Source: Nageia nagi (lineage: Eukaryota > Pinophyta). Taken from it: a stretch of 64,000 nt of DNA. The position numbers were made by a program, and so were the translations under genes. The notes beneath the pieces were generated by a model, which saw only the letters and a list, made by a program, of their open reading frames with translations, did not search any database and was not told where the DNA came from. Below are positions 12,255 to 22,910 of this stretch, one piece after another; positions within the stretch are counted from its first letter, which is position 1; the number at the start of each line of letters is the position of its first letter. Location: the NCBI GenBank assembly GCA_050084985.1, contig JBITNC010000002.1, forward strand, positions 13,144,001-13,208,000, read 5' to 3'.

Positions 12255-12960
12255 GATAGCATGAGTGGAATTAGAATTATTTTCTGCATACGTTGCCTCA
12301 CCTTGGTCTTTATTTTTCTCTTTTTTATTTTCAATCTTGTCCCATGGTGCCCAACAATTTTTGGCATTATGACCTTTTTAATCAATAGGGTTACAAAAAG
12401 AAATAATCTTCTTGTTATAATTTTGTGTAATCCTATTTTCTTTCTTCTTTTCTTTTACCCATAAACTACCTTCTTTAGGATAATATTGATAATAATTCTT
12501 CCATCATTGATTAACATAAAGAGTTTCACTTTCCATATTCTTTCCAAAATCCTTCTCATATTTTCCAATATTTTCAACAAAAAGATCAAATGTAAGAATC
12601 TTCATATTACCATCTACTTGAAGTGATTCAAGATAGTTAGAGTAGGTAGGATAGATAGCTTTGATGTAGGTTGTGAGATCAATATCAAATTTGACACCTA
12701 AAGCATCAAGGCCATGCATGATAGGTTTGATTTTTTAAGCAAGAGCCATGGGGTCACCATCCTTCAACTCAAGGTTCAAGAGTTTCAATTGAATTTGGAT
12801 AAATTCCAAATCAAAGTGAGTACCATACAAGTGCTTCAATTTTTTTAAATATTTCCAAGCATCACATGTAATGGACTTGATGTTGCAGCTAATTTCCTCA
12901 CTCGAGAAGAAATGAAGGGATAATCTTTATTTTTTTTATATTCCATATAGAAAGGTCTTT
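12255..12960 (-). pseudogene. Gag of a non-autonomous copia-type element
   Basis: Minus-strand reading recovers UBN2-type capsid: CDAWKYLKKLKHLYGTHFD (near 12860-12810), LNLELKDGD, then YIKAIYPTYSNYLESL followed by KILTFDLFVE (12660-12580). A decayed zinc knuckle follows with KKGHNAKNCWAPW (near 12370-12340). No protease, integrase or reverse transcriptase is found in the 2.5-kb internal region, which ends about 200 bases later at the polypurine tract. The element therefore looks built for mobilisation by another copia. Stops and frame changes are present. Confidence 0.7.
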
Positions 12961-14575
12961 TGCATCTATTGGCTTAGTAGGTGTCACTATCACAAATACC
13001 ATAACAAAAATCAACAAAAATGAGAGTCTTTAAAAGTTTTCTATGCCATTCTTTCCAATTTTCTTTTCCAGTTAAAAAAAATAACAACTATCAAAATAAA
13101 GGAATACATGTTTGTGAAAAGGTAATTGCCTTCTAGAAATATGTGATCGTGAAAAAAGGACTTGTAAATGTTAGTAATAAAAATGGTACCCAAAAAGAGT
13201 TTAAATGGATTAATAATAAGGTAATATAAATTAAATATTAAAATTTTTAAATAATACAATAATATATTTCAAAATTTAATATTTAACTATTTGTAATATT
13301 ACCCAATTATCAAATAAAAATTAAATGGGTGGAATGGAAAGTGTGACTGGCAATGGAGTGCAGGTAGTTAACACTAGGTGGATGAAGTGGTAGCCAAATG
13401 ATCAACAAGAAGCTTACTACAAAGCAAAATTGGTAGTAACTAGGTAGACATGCATTATTTTGGATGAGCACATTGGCATTCAAGTTAGGTAGGCTTACTA
13501 GAAAAAATGCATGAACGATAGAACAAGTCTAGAGCAATAAATAGGTAGATGTTGGGGTCCAAATAAGAGTGAGGGCTATGAGGTGTGAAGGAGCAGAGCA
13601 TGGTTGGTCTTCAATAACCTGAATGCATTACCTAACATGGTTAGATGATAGATCACATTGAAGTTTGGTGGATGCCCATAATATTTTAGACTATATGATT
13701 AAATGAGATATTTTCTAATAATTTTAGGTTAACAAGGACATGGATTTCCTTAACTATTTCACCAAATGACACAAATTGTAACAATGTACTAACTAGATCA
13801 CTTCACCTTTATAATATTATCTAAATCATGCATTAATATATGAAAGCAGTTCCATGAATAGTTTCACAAAATAGCTCCACTAGGTAGTTAAGTAAGATGT
13901 CAATCACAGCAGGGTACAAGGTTTTTTCATGATATGGTTCCATACAATAACTCCTCAAAATGGAATAATATCTAAACATGAATCATAAATGATCTTTATC
14001 ACACATCACCATCATGAACTTCACCCAAGCTGGTAGTCCAAAAGGAGTTCCCATTCAATAAGGAACTAGCCACAAATTAGGAATGTAGAGCTGAGTAAAC
14101 AAATGCAATCTATCACATATAGTTTCCACCTCACTCAAAATTTCAAACAAATATATTTTTCCTTATATTTCTTCACATGAAATACTAATACATGGAGAGT
14201 GATCAAATATGCAACTTTGGATTGATATGGCATTACTATCATAACACTAGTCAATAAAAACAATCCAACAATATTTATACCACCATTGAAATCATATACA
14301 GCAAGAGGAAAAAAAATAGTTTCACCACAAAAGAAGAAAAATAGTAGAAAACAAAAACCTTTAAAATATATAAAAATTTTGAAGTGAACAGTAGAATAAA
14401 TACACCATGATAACCCTCTAAAATCTTAACCATATAGTTTTAATGGAAATGGGTATCCAAAACATTTTACATAATGCAAAATATATAACCATCTCACAAG
14501 TTATGAATAAAATGTAAGATTGGAGTTTACTCAAATTTGCAAAAAACTCACATAGAAAAATAAAAAAATTATCAC
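12961..14575. other. Leader region of the gag-only copia-type element
   Basis: This lies between the primer-binding site (right) and gag (left) on the minus strand. It is AT-rich without a convincing frame; the short frames at 13041-13259 and 14418-14600 have low-complexity composition and no family motif. Confidence 0.45.
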
Positions 14576-14587
14576 ACTCTAATACCA
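14576..14587 (-). promoter_or_regulatory. Primer-binding site of the gag-only copia-type element
   Basis: The minus strand reads tggtattagagt, close to the initiator-Met tRNA complement tggtatcagagc, one base from the LTR end at 14589. Confidence 0.75.
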
Positions 14588-14588
14588 C

Positions 14589-14722
14589 TATAAAACCCAT
14601 TCCTAGATTTCAAATGAGAATTCTATAATTCCAAAATTCATGTATTATATTCAATATGACATCTATAAGTTGAAGAAGAAATAAATGTAACTTCCTCTCT
14701 AAAACCCTAACTTCTTACTTAC
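14589..14722 (-). repeat. 5' LTR of the gag-only copia-type element, inner part
   Basis: This matches 11804-11945. The LTR is interrupted at 14722 by Gypsy-A copy 2 and resumes at 20418. Bases ttaca (14718-14722) and tgaca (20418-20422) are the likely, one-mismatch target duplication of that insertion. Confidence 0.8.
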
Positions 14723-15891
14723 ATGTGAGGATCCAAAATGAACCTCAAACCAAATATTAGTAACTCAATAAAAAAAAGCACAAACTAAGGTTCCCAACAT
14801 CCACAATACCAATGATGGGCCTTTAGGGAAACAAATACACATACAATGCTAATGTCAACCCTCCAAGGCTTCCAAATACACTACACACACAAAAAATGCT
14901 TGCAATGATGATTATATAAGTCTACAACATCAACAATGGCTACAATATGAAAAAATAATATAAACAAATTCCACAAACACACATGAAAAACATAATACTG
15001 AGATCCAATGCCAACAGCTTGTATTATGATATGAGATGAAATACAATACAAACCCTAGCTCCTAGAGCTGGATGTTGGCCTCCAAGGATCAAACTAGGGT
15101 AACACAATATGAAATCCTCATTGAAATGTTATTGAACCATAGGATAGATGCACTCCCTCAAACTTTGAATTCTCTCCACTGAAGGAGCCCTCCTTGAACC
15201 TTGGATATCCATTAAAAGAAGAAGTGTATCCTCAAAATGCCACTAAATGGGCTTGATAATCCACCAAATTCATAGATAGTTAGGATCCCAATTCTTGTCT
15301 ACCCTCTAGATGACCCACCTAAGAAACTTTGCTTAGCACCACTAAGACTTATTGCCCAAAGGTCTAGTATAAGTGTATAATAATCAATTCATCTTGATCA
15401 ATGAGGCCCTCATGTCTATTTATACTTTACATCATGCCTAGTTCTTACCTTAGGATCATCCCAAGCCCATTTAATCCAACATTGGGGTCAAATAGGTCAA
15501 CTATACCAATGTGAGGGTCATAATGGCCCAATATAATGATGTGGGAGTCATAAAGGCCCTTTAAGCTGATGTATGGATCCTGGAGTGCTCAAGTACCAAC
15601 ATGGGGGTGTGGGGCCCTCCCTAATATTATACAAGCATGCTAGTATCCATCCAATCCATAAATGCATCAAAACACTTTGGGATTCCCACAATATGGGATC
15701 TCCAACACAATATGAACCTACCCTACTACTCAAGAGGGAGACATCCCACTTGAGGCTCATAATGGGATCCATAAGACCTATAAAACTCTTATCTCAATTT
15801 TACAATAATAAACTACAAATCACATGAAATAGATATTTATAATACAAACTAACCAAACTATTCCCACTAAAAGGACAAGGGGGATATCACA
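14723..15891 (-). repeat. 3' LTR of Gypsy-A copy 2
   Basis: 1169 bp, bounded on the plus strand by tgtgaggatcc and gatatcaca. It matches 19240-20417 along its length and is related to the LTR of copy 1 in reverse orientation, sharing the 'ctagctcctagagctgga' and 'gttggcctccaagga' phrases. A 30-bp periodic block lies at 15470-15615. Confidence 0.88.
15470..15615 (-). repeat. 30-bp periodic block in the Gypsy-A copy 2 3' LTR
   Basis: Anchors fall at 15481 (attggggtca), 15511 (gtgagggtca), 15541 (gtgggagtca), 15571 (gtatggatcc) and 15601 (atgggggtgt), exactly 30 bases apart. The other LTR has the same block at 20012-20141 in the same register. Confidence 0.85.
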
Positions 15892-15907
15892 AAGCCTCCC
15901 CTCTTGA
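15892..15907 (-). promoter_or_regulatory. Polypurine tract of Gypsy-A copy 2
   Basis: The minus strand reads caagaggggaggcttt immediately before the 3' LTR start, nearly identical to the tract of copy 1. Confidence 0.8.
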
Positions 15908-16415
15908 ATTGCTTGCCCTCAAGAAATTGTAAGAAATCACAACATCTAGTCTCCTATACATTATCAGTAACTATCATCCGAAGCACATGGTAGCAGAATG
16001 CAACTTCAATATTTACCAATTAGGATGGTGGTGTAGAGTGAACAATCAAAGCTCCATGCTCCCATCTTAGTGCAAGTTGCAAACTCCCTAGTTTTTTATC
16101 ACTATCACTCCTTAGGGATGCTCAATCATAAATCTCCATATCCATGGGAATGTGTACACACTCAGGATGTATTGTACCTATAAAACCCTAGGAAATATAA
16201 ATGTTAACATGGAATAAGTAGAGCCTAAGCTCCCTCCAAGTAGCAATATCTCCTCTAAGATCCACTAAAGATTTCTCAAGCTCCTCATAACCAGTGTAAG
16301 GTAAGAAATCATCTTATCCTCTAGCTCTTGAATCCTCCATGAGGGGAATGTAACCTCCCTCAGTCTAAATGATGGGTACACACCATCCTGATACTTCTAA
16401 TCAACAATCTTAACC
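15908..16415 (-). other. 3' internal noncoding part of Gypsy-A copy 2
   Basis: No frame is readable here. The sequence corresponds to the stretch between the decapeptide array and the polypurine tract of copies 1 and 3: 'attgcttgccctcaag' at 15910 is matched by 'attgctcaccctcaag' at 51753. Confidence 0.6.
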
Positions 16416-16690
16416 TCCCTAAGCCTTAGCATGGGGTGTCTATTAATATGACACCTCTCAATAATAGCTCTCACCTCCTCAAACCTCAATGTGGGGCTCC
16501 AATCCTCCTAGATGTGTAACATGGTAGGACAAGCTCTCTAGAAGTCTAACATAGGTGGCCTAGGCACCTTCATACCCAATGTTAGTTACCAAGCCTTGAG
16601 TGACTCCAACTTGGGGATCCCAACTCTCCCATGCTACAATGTGAGCCTTCTTGGACCCTCATTCAATGATGTAACCTTTCCTTTAGTTTC
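16416..16690 (-). repeat. 30-bp coding minisatellite (decapeptide repeat), Gypsy-A copy 2
   Basis: Plus-strand anchors gtgg/atgg fall at 16431, about 16461, 16491, 16521, 16551, 16581, 16611, 16641 and 16671, all 30 bases apart. Minus-strand translation gives units such as PTLRFEEVRA and PMLRLREVK with stops between. It lies in the same place as in copies 1 and 3, downstream of protease and with no polymerase domain between. Confidence 0.82.
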
Positions 16691-17165
16691 CTCCTTCATA
16701 TGCCATTCAATTTGCACCAATAGAAACCATAAATTTCATCCCCTGTAAGGCTAGATGATATATTTGTACTTTGTCATAGTAGAAAAGAAGAATTCTTCTA
16801 TTAGAAGAATATTTTATTCCATTTCAAATTTTGATCTAATGAAAGTAACTAGATTATAAAGTATCAATAGTTTCAAATTTAAATATGATCTCTTTCAAGT
16901 AGCAACTAGTTTAGGACTCCATTTGCTAGCTTCATGAATCACTCTCTAAGAGACTATTATTTGCATGTGAATTATCTTCTTGTATGCCCTATAACGTATG
17001 CACATTACCATCTACTTTGAAACTCATTATGAGTATTTGATATTTAGTATGAATATCACCCAAATTGAATAGCCACTACACTCCAAGGATGATTTGAGGA
17101 TGTACCTTTAAGGGGTAGAGGTAAAAATCCTCTCTTACCATATAGCTCTGCAACCTCATCCCAAA
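16691..17165 (-). other. Pol-linker region of Gypsy-A copy 2
   Basis: This corresponds by position to the protease/reverse-transcriptase linker of copy 1. It is heavily decayed with no open frame, and no reverse-transcriptase motif is visible. Confidence 0.5.
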
Positions 17166-17399
17166 TCATTCCATGATGTGGTCTACCAGTGTGAGTTTCC
17201 CATTAGTGTTGGAAACTTGGAATCCTTCAAACCCCTTGGTATTTAGGTTCTTTGTCTTACCAAATCTAATATAAATGAAGTTGTGGGATGCTCTAGGGTT
17301 AATCATCACCATCACATCCTGGCCACATACTTGCCCCATGATCTTCAATGTTAGGAACTTATTCACTCCATGGAGTGAATAGATCATTCTCTCTAACAT
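17166..17399 (-). pseudogene. Degenerate retropepsin, Gypsy-A copy 2
   Basis: A 77-residue minus-strand frame carries VMVMINPRASHNFI, a decayed DSGASHNFI retropepsin site with Asp, Ser and Gly all changed, followed by NTKGFEGFQVSNTNGKLTLV. Copy 1 has the almost identical KGFEGFRVSNVNGKL, so this stretch is a family feature rather than chance. It is inactive as read. Confidence 0.78.
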
Positions 17400-17498
17400 T
17401 CCCTTAGCTCATAGTGATCTGGAATCCTCCATAATTTATCATAATTTCATATCCAAGTCCCTTGAATATTCATCTATCATATCCTCAATTAAGTGCAC

Positions 17499-19190
17499 CT
17501 ATCCCTTCCCCAAAAAATAGTGCTTAGGCTCCCAATTCTTCTTACAATAGAAGCACTTGCCTTCCTCTTGCATCTTCTTCCATGTAGCTACATCCAACTG
17601 GTCCATCTTGGATGGTGGAGGCATATTGGCCTTGCTATGCCACTCAATAGATGGCTTCTTATTCATTGGCCCCTTGAAAATTGGCCTTCCCTTAAGGGAT
17701 TTCTTAGTAGGCTCTAAATCATAGGTTGCTTGGATCACATCATCAAAGCCTCTTGGAGAGGATACCTTGACCATTCCTCTCAGAGATTCCACCAAACCCT
17801 CAATGAAGAGGAATGTCAATCTCTCCTCTAAAATGCAATGGATCATAATGGCCAACCTTTGAAACCCTTTCATGAACTCATCCACCATTTTTGTTTTCCT
17901 CAAGGCTATCAAGTATCAGAAGTAATTATTCTCATTCTTCCAATTGAATCTCTTCACTATCCTCTTAGTGAACTCATCAAATGAGGTAATGAGTGAGCAC
18001 CCTTATTTTATCACCCTCTACCACCACCACCCTAGGGCATCATCCTCCAAATGTAATGATGCAAAGTAAATTGCATCCTCCTCCACCATGCTAGGGTTTA
18101 AGGTAAAATATGTCTATAATTAATGCAATCATCCCTTAGCTATCATTTTATTTCCATCAAACATAGGAACTTGCATCTTATTGATCTTGTGCTGCAAATC
18201 CCTCTTATTCTCCCATTAGCCTCTTCAATGATGTTGTCCATGTGTTTTGCCTTCTTTCAATGCTAATAGCTCCAAGTAGCCATTGAATTTAATGTCTCTC
18301 CTCATATTTGGCTCCAACATAGTGTATTCCCTAAAGATTTCATTCAACTCCAACATACCAACCACTTTATGCTTCGAAGCCTCCTCAACCTTCTACCCAA
18401 ACATCAGCTTATATGGTCTCAAAATCATCAATTTTTCTTCTAATTTTCCAACATCCTCCTCTAGGTACCTCCCTAAGAGAGAGTTTTCATGCTATGATGT
18501 GAATGAGAACTCTTGAATTTGGCTTCTGTCTAATCCATCAATCTATGATTATTAGAATCCCAATCCCTCATGCTCCTCATCCTCCTCAAGCTATGTTCAT
18601 AATCAATTTTATCTTTCTTATAAGACTCATCTTTCATATCTCCATATGATCATGGGGTTACTTGCCCTTTCCTAACTTGATGTGGGATATCACAGCTCTC
18701 CCTAGCCTGATGTGGGTCCTCTCTCTCACCCATAGCCCCATGTGCATGGTTTATACCTCCCCTAGCTGGTCTTTGATCCTCTATATCCTCTTGATCATAG
18801 TGATGATCCCTTGGCTATCCTATGACCTATTTTTTGCATCTCTTTTTCACCTTAGGCTCTTTAGGATCTCCCAAAAATATGGATAACTTCTAGATCATGT
18901 TGTTTATATCCTTGGACATGTTGTGCATAGTCAAAATTAACTCATTGAATTTCTATTCAAGAGTGGATTCCCATTTTAGAGTGGGGCTTCTCCTTGGATC
19001 CAATCTCTATCTCTCTCCATATGCCTCATGCATAGCCTCTTCATTGCCAGATAACCTTTCTTTTATAGATTCATTGGCCCATTTCTATCTCTCCTCATTT
19101 TGGATGGCCCAATCTAACACCTCCTCAAATATATCGCTCTTACTAGTGGAAAACATCCCCTTTTTACTAGATTTAGTGTAGTAATGATGA
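17499..19190 (-). pseudogene. Degenerate gag with zinc knuckle, Gypsy-A copy 2
   Basis: The 137-residue minus-strand frame at 17499-17912 holds the C-terminal capsid (MVDEFMKGFQRLAIMIHC, LTFLFIEGLVESLRGMV), a basic/proline-rich linker, then MDQLDVATWKKMQEEGKC leading into CFYCKKNWEPKH, a CCHC-type knuckle whose last Cys is missing. Upstream sequence to about 19190 contains further gag in several frames. Role as nucleocapsid is inferred from the family. It is broken by stops. Confidence 0.75.
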
Positions 19191-19224
19191 ATCCTAGGTC
19201 TCATGCATAGGATGATAAGATATA

Positions 19225-19238
19225 GGGTCTGATACTAC
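19225..19238 (-). promoter_or_regulatory. Primer-binding site of Gypsy-A copy 2
   Basis: The minus strand reads agtatcagaccc, close to tggtatcagagc, immediately inside the 5' LTR. Confidence 0.7.
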
Positions 19239-19239
19239 T

Positions 19240-20417
19240 TATGAGGATCCAAAATGAATCTCAAACCAAATATTAGTAACTCAATAAATAAATGCATAAA
19301 CTAGGGTTCCTAATACTCACAACAAGACTTCCATAATACTAATGATGGGCCTCTAAGGAACCAAATACATATACAATGTTGACATCATCTCTCCAAGGCT
19401 TCTACACATACTACCCACACAATGAATTATCACAATGATGATTATACAAGTCTACAACATCAACAATGGCTACAATATGGAAAACTAACATAAACAAATA
19501 TCACAAACATATATGAACAATACAATACTAATGTCCAATGCACAATGGCCTATATTATGATATGAGATGAAATAAAATACAAACCCTAGCTCCTAGAGCT
19601 AGATGTTGGCCTCCAAGGAGCCAACTAAGGTACAACAATATGAAACCCTCATTTAAATGTTGTAAAACCATAGGGTATATTCACTTCCTCAAACTTTGAA
19701 TCCTCTCCACTAAAGGGGCCCTCCTCAAACCCTAGATATCCACTAAAGGAAGAAGTGTATCCTTGAAATGCCATTGGATGGGCTTGGTGACCCATGAAAG
19801 TTGTATATAGTCAAGATGCTAATGCCTACCTACCCTCTAGATGATCCACCTAAGAAGAGTTGCTTAGCATTGCTAAGACTTATTTCTTGAAGGTCTAATA
19901 TAAATGTATAATAATTAAGTCATCCTAATCAATGAGACCCTTGTATTTATTTATACTTTACATCATGTATGATTTTTAGCTCAGGATCATCCCAGACCCA
20001 TATAATCCAACATTGGGATCAAAGAGGTCAAATATGCCAACATGGGGGTCATAATGACCTAGTGTGCCAATGTGGGGGTCATAAAGGCCTTTTAAGCTGA
20101 TGTAGGGATCCTAGAGTGCTCAAGTGCCAACATGGGGGTATGGGACCCTCCCTAATGTTGGGCAAGCATGCTAGTGTCTATCCAATCCTTAAATGCATCA
20201 ATACATCTTGATATTCCCATAATCCAAGATCTCCAATACAATATGAAGCTACCCTACTAGTCAAGAGGGAAATGTCCCACTTGGGGCTCACAATGGGGTC
20301 CATGGGACAAATAAAACTCATATCCTAGTTTACAACAATAAACTACAAAGCGCATGAAAAAGATATAATACGAGGTGACCAAACTCATCCCACTAAAAGT
20401 ACAAGGGGGATGTCACA
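19240..20417 (-). repeat. 5' LTR of Gypsy-A copy 2
   Basis: 1178 bp, matching 14723-15891 from 'tgaggatccaaaatga' to the terminal gatgtcaca. It includes the 30-bp periodic block with anchors at 20012, 20042, 20072, 20102 and 20132. The divergence between the LTR pair is obvious by eye, far more than in Copia-E. Confidence 0.88.
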
Positions 20418-20921
20418 TGACATTTGAAATTTCTCCCAATTATAAATTCAAAATATTAACTATTTATCATAAATTGAAACTACCAAGAAAATTGTTGAAG
20501 GAAAACAAAAAATACTTCATGGTTTTGGGAGAGGTTTTCTTGTAAAATAGGGAAAAAAATAAAAGTTATTAAAATTTATTTCTCTTACTATGGTTTCTAT
20601 GGTAGAATCAATCATGGTTAAAATTGAAATTTGTATGAAATCCATATGAAATCAGTGCCCAACTTTGTATTAGGTTCTCATGTAGATTTTAGGAAGAATA
20701 TTCTTCCATTTTACAAATTAAACAATGGAAAGATGTTATTGATATTGTTACAAATTTGTAATAACAAGTTTTGGGTAAAAAAACCCATTAATTTAACAAG
20801 TGGTTTTTTTTTTGTCTCAACCAAAAAATATTAAGTATTTGTCATACCTACAAACTTATAACACCTAAAAATATAATAATAATACTATCAACCTAAAGCT
20901 ATAAGGATTAGGTTTCCAACA
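20418..20921 (-). repeat. 5' LTR of the gag-only copia-type element, outer part
   Basis: This resumes the LTR cut at 14722. It ends ...ggtttccaaca at 20921, so on the minus strand the LTR starts tgttggaaacc. It contains an extra ~375-bp segment (20472-20825) absent from the other LTR. acaat at 20922-20926 completes the target duplication. Confidence 0.8.
20449..20846. repeat. ~375-bp insert with ~20-bp flanking duplication inside an LTR
   Basis: The bases aaatattaactatttatcat (20450-20470) recur as aaatattaagtatttgtcat (20826-20845). The partner LTR (11961-11983) has this phrase only once and lacks what lies between. The insert contains a 67-residue plus-strand frame (20631-20834) without any family motif and no terminal inverted repeats. 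Confidence 0.55.
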
Positions 20922-20926
20922 ACAAT

Positions 20927-21625
20927 ATCATAAGAGAATAATAATATAACTAAATTATAATGCAATAGATAGTATAAATATTATTGTAAATTCAAACATA
21001 AGATTATACCATAAGAATAGTGGATTGGTGCCATTTGATGAAAGTTGATAAAAAACATAAAGGTAACACAGTAAATGTAATCATTTCCTAATAAATAATA
21101 AATGTAAATGGCATGGCTATCACTAATCATATCATGGAAAAGATATTTGATATTTGAGGAGTTAAAGGTATTTCTAAATTATTGGTAGAAACTCTAAAAA
21201 TAAGGTATCTTGATTAAAACAAATAAATAAATAAGATATATAAGATTAAGTGTAAATATTCCAATGACAAAAGATGATTGAAAGTAGGGAAAATATCACT
21301 AATATATAACACATGGTGTAAATATAACCTATTGAAAGTAATGGAATACATGAAATAGTAAAAATGTTCATAAAAATAACCAATATTGGACTAAATATTT
21401 GAATTTTATAGAATTTCTTAGTATCCATAAATGAGTCTATAAATAGAGATGCTCCATGGGCAAGAAAACCAAACAAGTGAAACACTTAAGAAATCAACTA
21501 ATAACTTGAGTTGAAATGAAGTGTTTGCATAAGTGTATAAAGTTTAATGTATTGTAAAAAATGTGAATTTTGAGATAAGTATTATAATATACTTACACAC
21601 TAGTTTATACAAATAAGGAGAGCTA
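20927..21625. other. Flanking DNA without recognised features
   Basis: AT-rich DNA lies between two LTR elements. No frame with family motifs and no repeat match was found within the window. Confidence 0.5.
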
Positions 21626-22432
21626 TGTTGTAATTTGAGACAATTTGACTTGTAAATTCGACCTCAAAAATCAATTTCTAGATCTTTACCCAAAAATGCG
21701 GTGACCTAGTGCATTTCATCATAAACACAATTGTGTTTTACCTTTAGATCATATGTGTCCATATCGATTGCATGAGATCATCTTCACATGCAAGTGTGAC
21801 TCTAGATCATGTGCATTCACCTCAAATATGAGTGTGTTTCCTAAACATATATGTTTTTTATCAATTAAAGTGCATTTCATTAGTATTTTCAATTCATGAG
21901 GTTTTTGTATATTTTGTTAGTTTGTATAAGTATTGTGTGATTTGTTAGATTGTTATCTTCATGTATTTGATGAGTAAGCATAGGTTTAATATTTTCTAAT
22001 TTCTTTGTTGTATTGTTGTGAGATATACAAGTCTATATAATGGATTGAATATTTTAATAGCATAGAATATAAAATATCATAGAATAGCATAGATTGATCA
22101 AGTGTAGAAATCCATTAGGGAGTTGTAGATCCAAGACCTCCATTGTACTAAGGCATTGGTCTATCAAATCATGCTCATATTGTTTATATTAATTTGTAGT
22201 TTATGTGTGATGCTTTTATATTAAATTAATATTACTTCAAGTTGCTTCATGGTTCAATGTAGAATTTGGTTAAAGCCAAACTTAAGATCTTGGGAGTAAT
22301 ATCCAGCTCATATATTGTATGTAATTGCTTATGCTGGTTATGTTGAGTTTGCATTAATCTTATCAAGATTATTGCATTGGTAAAAATGAATTTCATCAAT
22401 TATTTATGTAGTCAATTTATTAATATTCTACA
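21626..22432 (+). repeat. 5' LTR of copia-type element with unrecognised acidic region
   Basis: 807 bp, starting tgttgtaatttgagac and ending attctaca. It matches the split 3' LTR at 24817-25229 plus 28557-28929. Flanking agcta (21621-21625) and agata (28930-28934) look like a one-mismatch 5-bp target duplication. Confidence 0.83.
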
Positions 22433-22434
22433 TG

Positions 22435-22446
22435 TGGTATCAGAGC
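22435..22446 (+). promoter_or_regulatory. Primer-binding site, perfect tRNA-iMet complement
   Basis: tggtatcagagc starts two bases after the LTR end, the canonical plant copia primer-binding site. Confidence 0.9.
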
Positions 22447-22538
22447 TAAGTTGGAGAGTGTGGTTCTAAATCTTGGTTATGGATTTCTTGTAGATGTTTG
22501 TCAAGTCTCTACAAATTTGATTATTTGTTATTCTTGGT

Positions 22539-22910
22539 ATGATGGCTAACAATTACTATGAGTTACAAGTTCTAAAGTTTGATGGAGAGGATTATATTTT
22601 TTAGAACATCAAAATGAATACATTCTTGATTGTCAAAAGGCTTTGGGACATTGTTTTTAATGGGCATAAGGAACCAAAATATTGGAGCAAATTGCATGGA
22701 GAAGAAAGAAGAGAGAAGAAGGACCAACAACATCAAAATTTCTTGGCCCTTCTTGAAATAAGAAAAGGTATTAAAAGAAATATTTTCCCACTCATTTCTA
22801 GTTGTGCAATAGCTATGAATGGATGGAAAATATTTCAAAATATTTTTATGAATGATTGTGAGCTTGTGTGTGATAATCAAAAAGATTATATGAACAAGGA
22901 AGAGCCTTAA
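22539..22910 (+). pseudogene. Copia-type gag N-terminal part
   Basis: From the ATG at 22539 the frame reads MMANNYYELQVLKFDGEDY, then a stop at 22600 (family residue Trp), then NIKMNTFLIVKRLWDIVFNG and further to 22910. This follows the plant copia gag N-terminus (LxFDGxNYxxWxxKMxxxLxxxxLWxxV). The usual capsid middle, zinc knuckle, protease, integrase and polymerase do not follow; the downstream sequence is a different, acidic coding-like region. Confidence 0.7.

Noticed and set aside
15470-15615. 30-bp repeats suggesting a CRISPR array
   Set aside because: Units are directly adjacent with no unique spacers, are diverged, lie in plant LTRs, and no cas genes occur.
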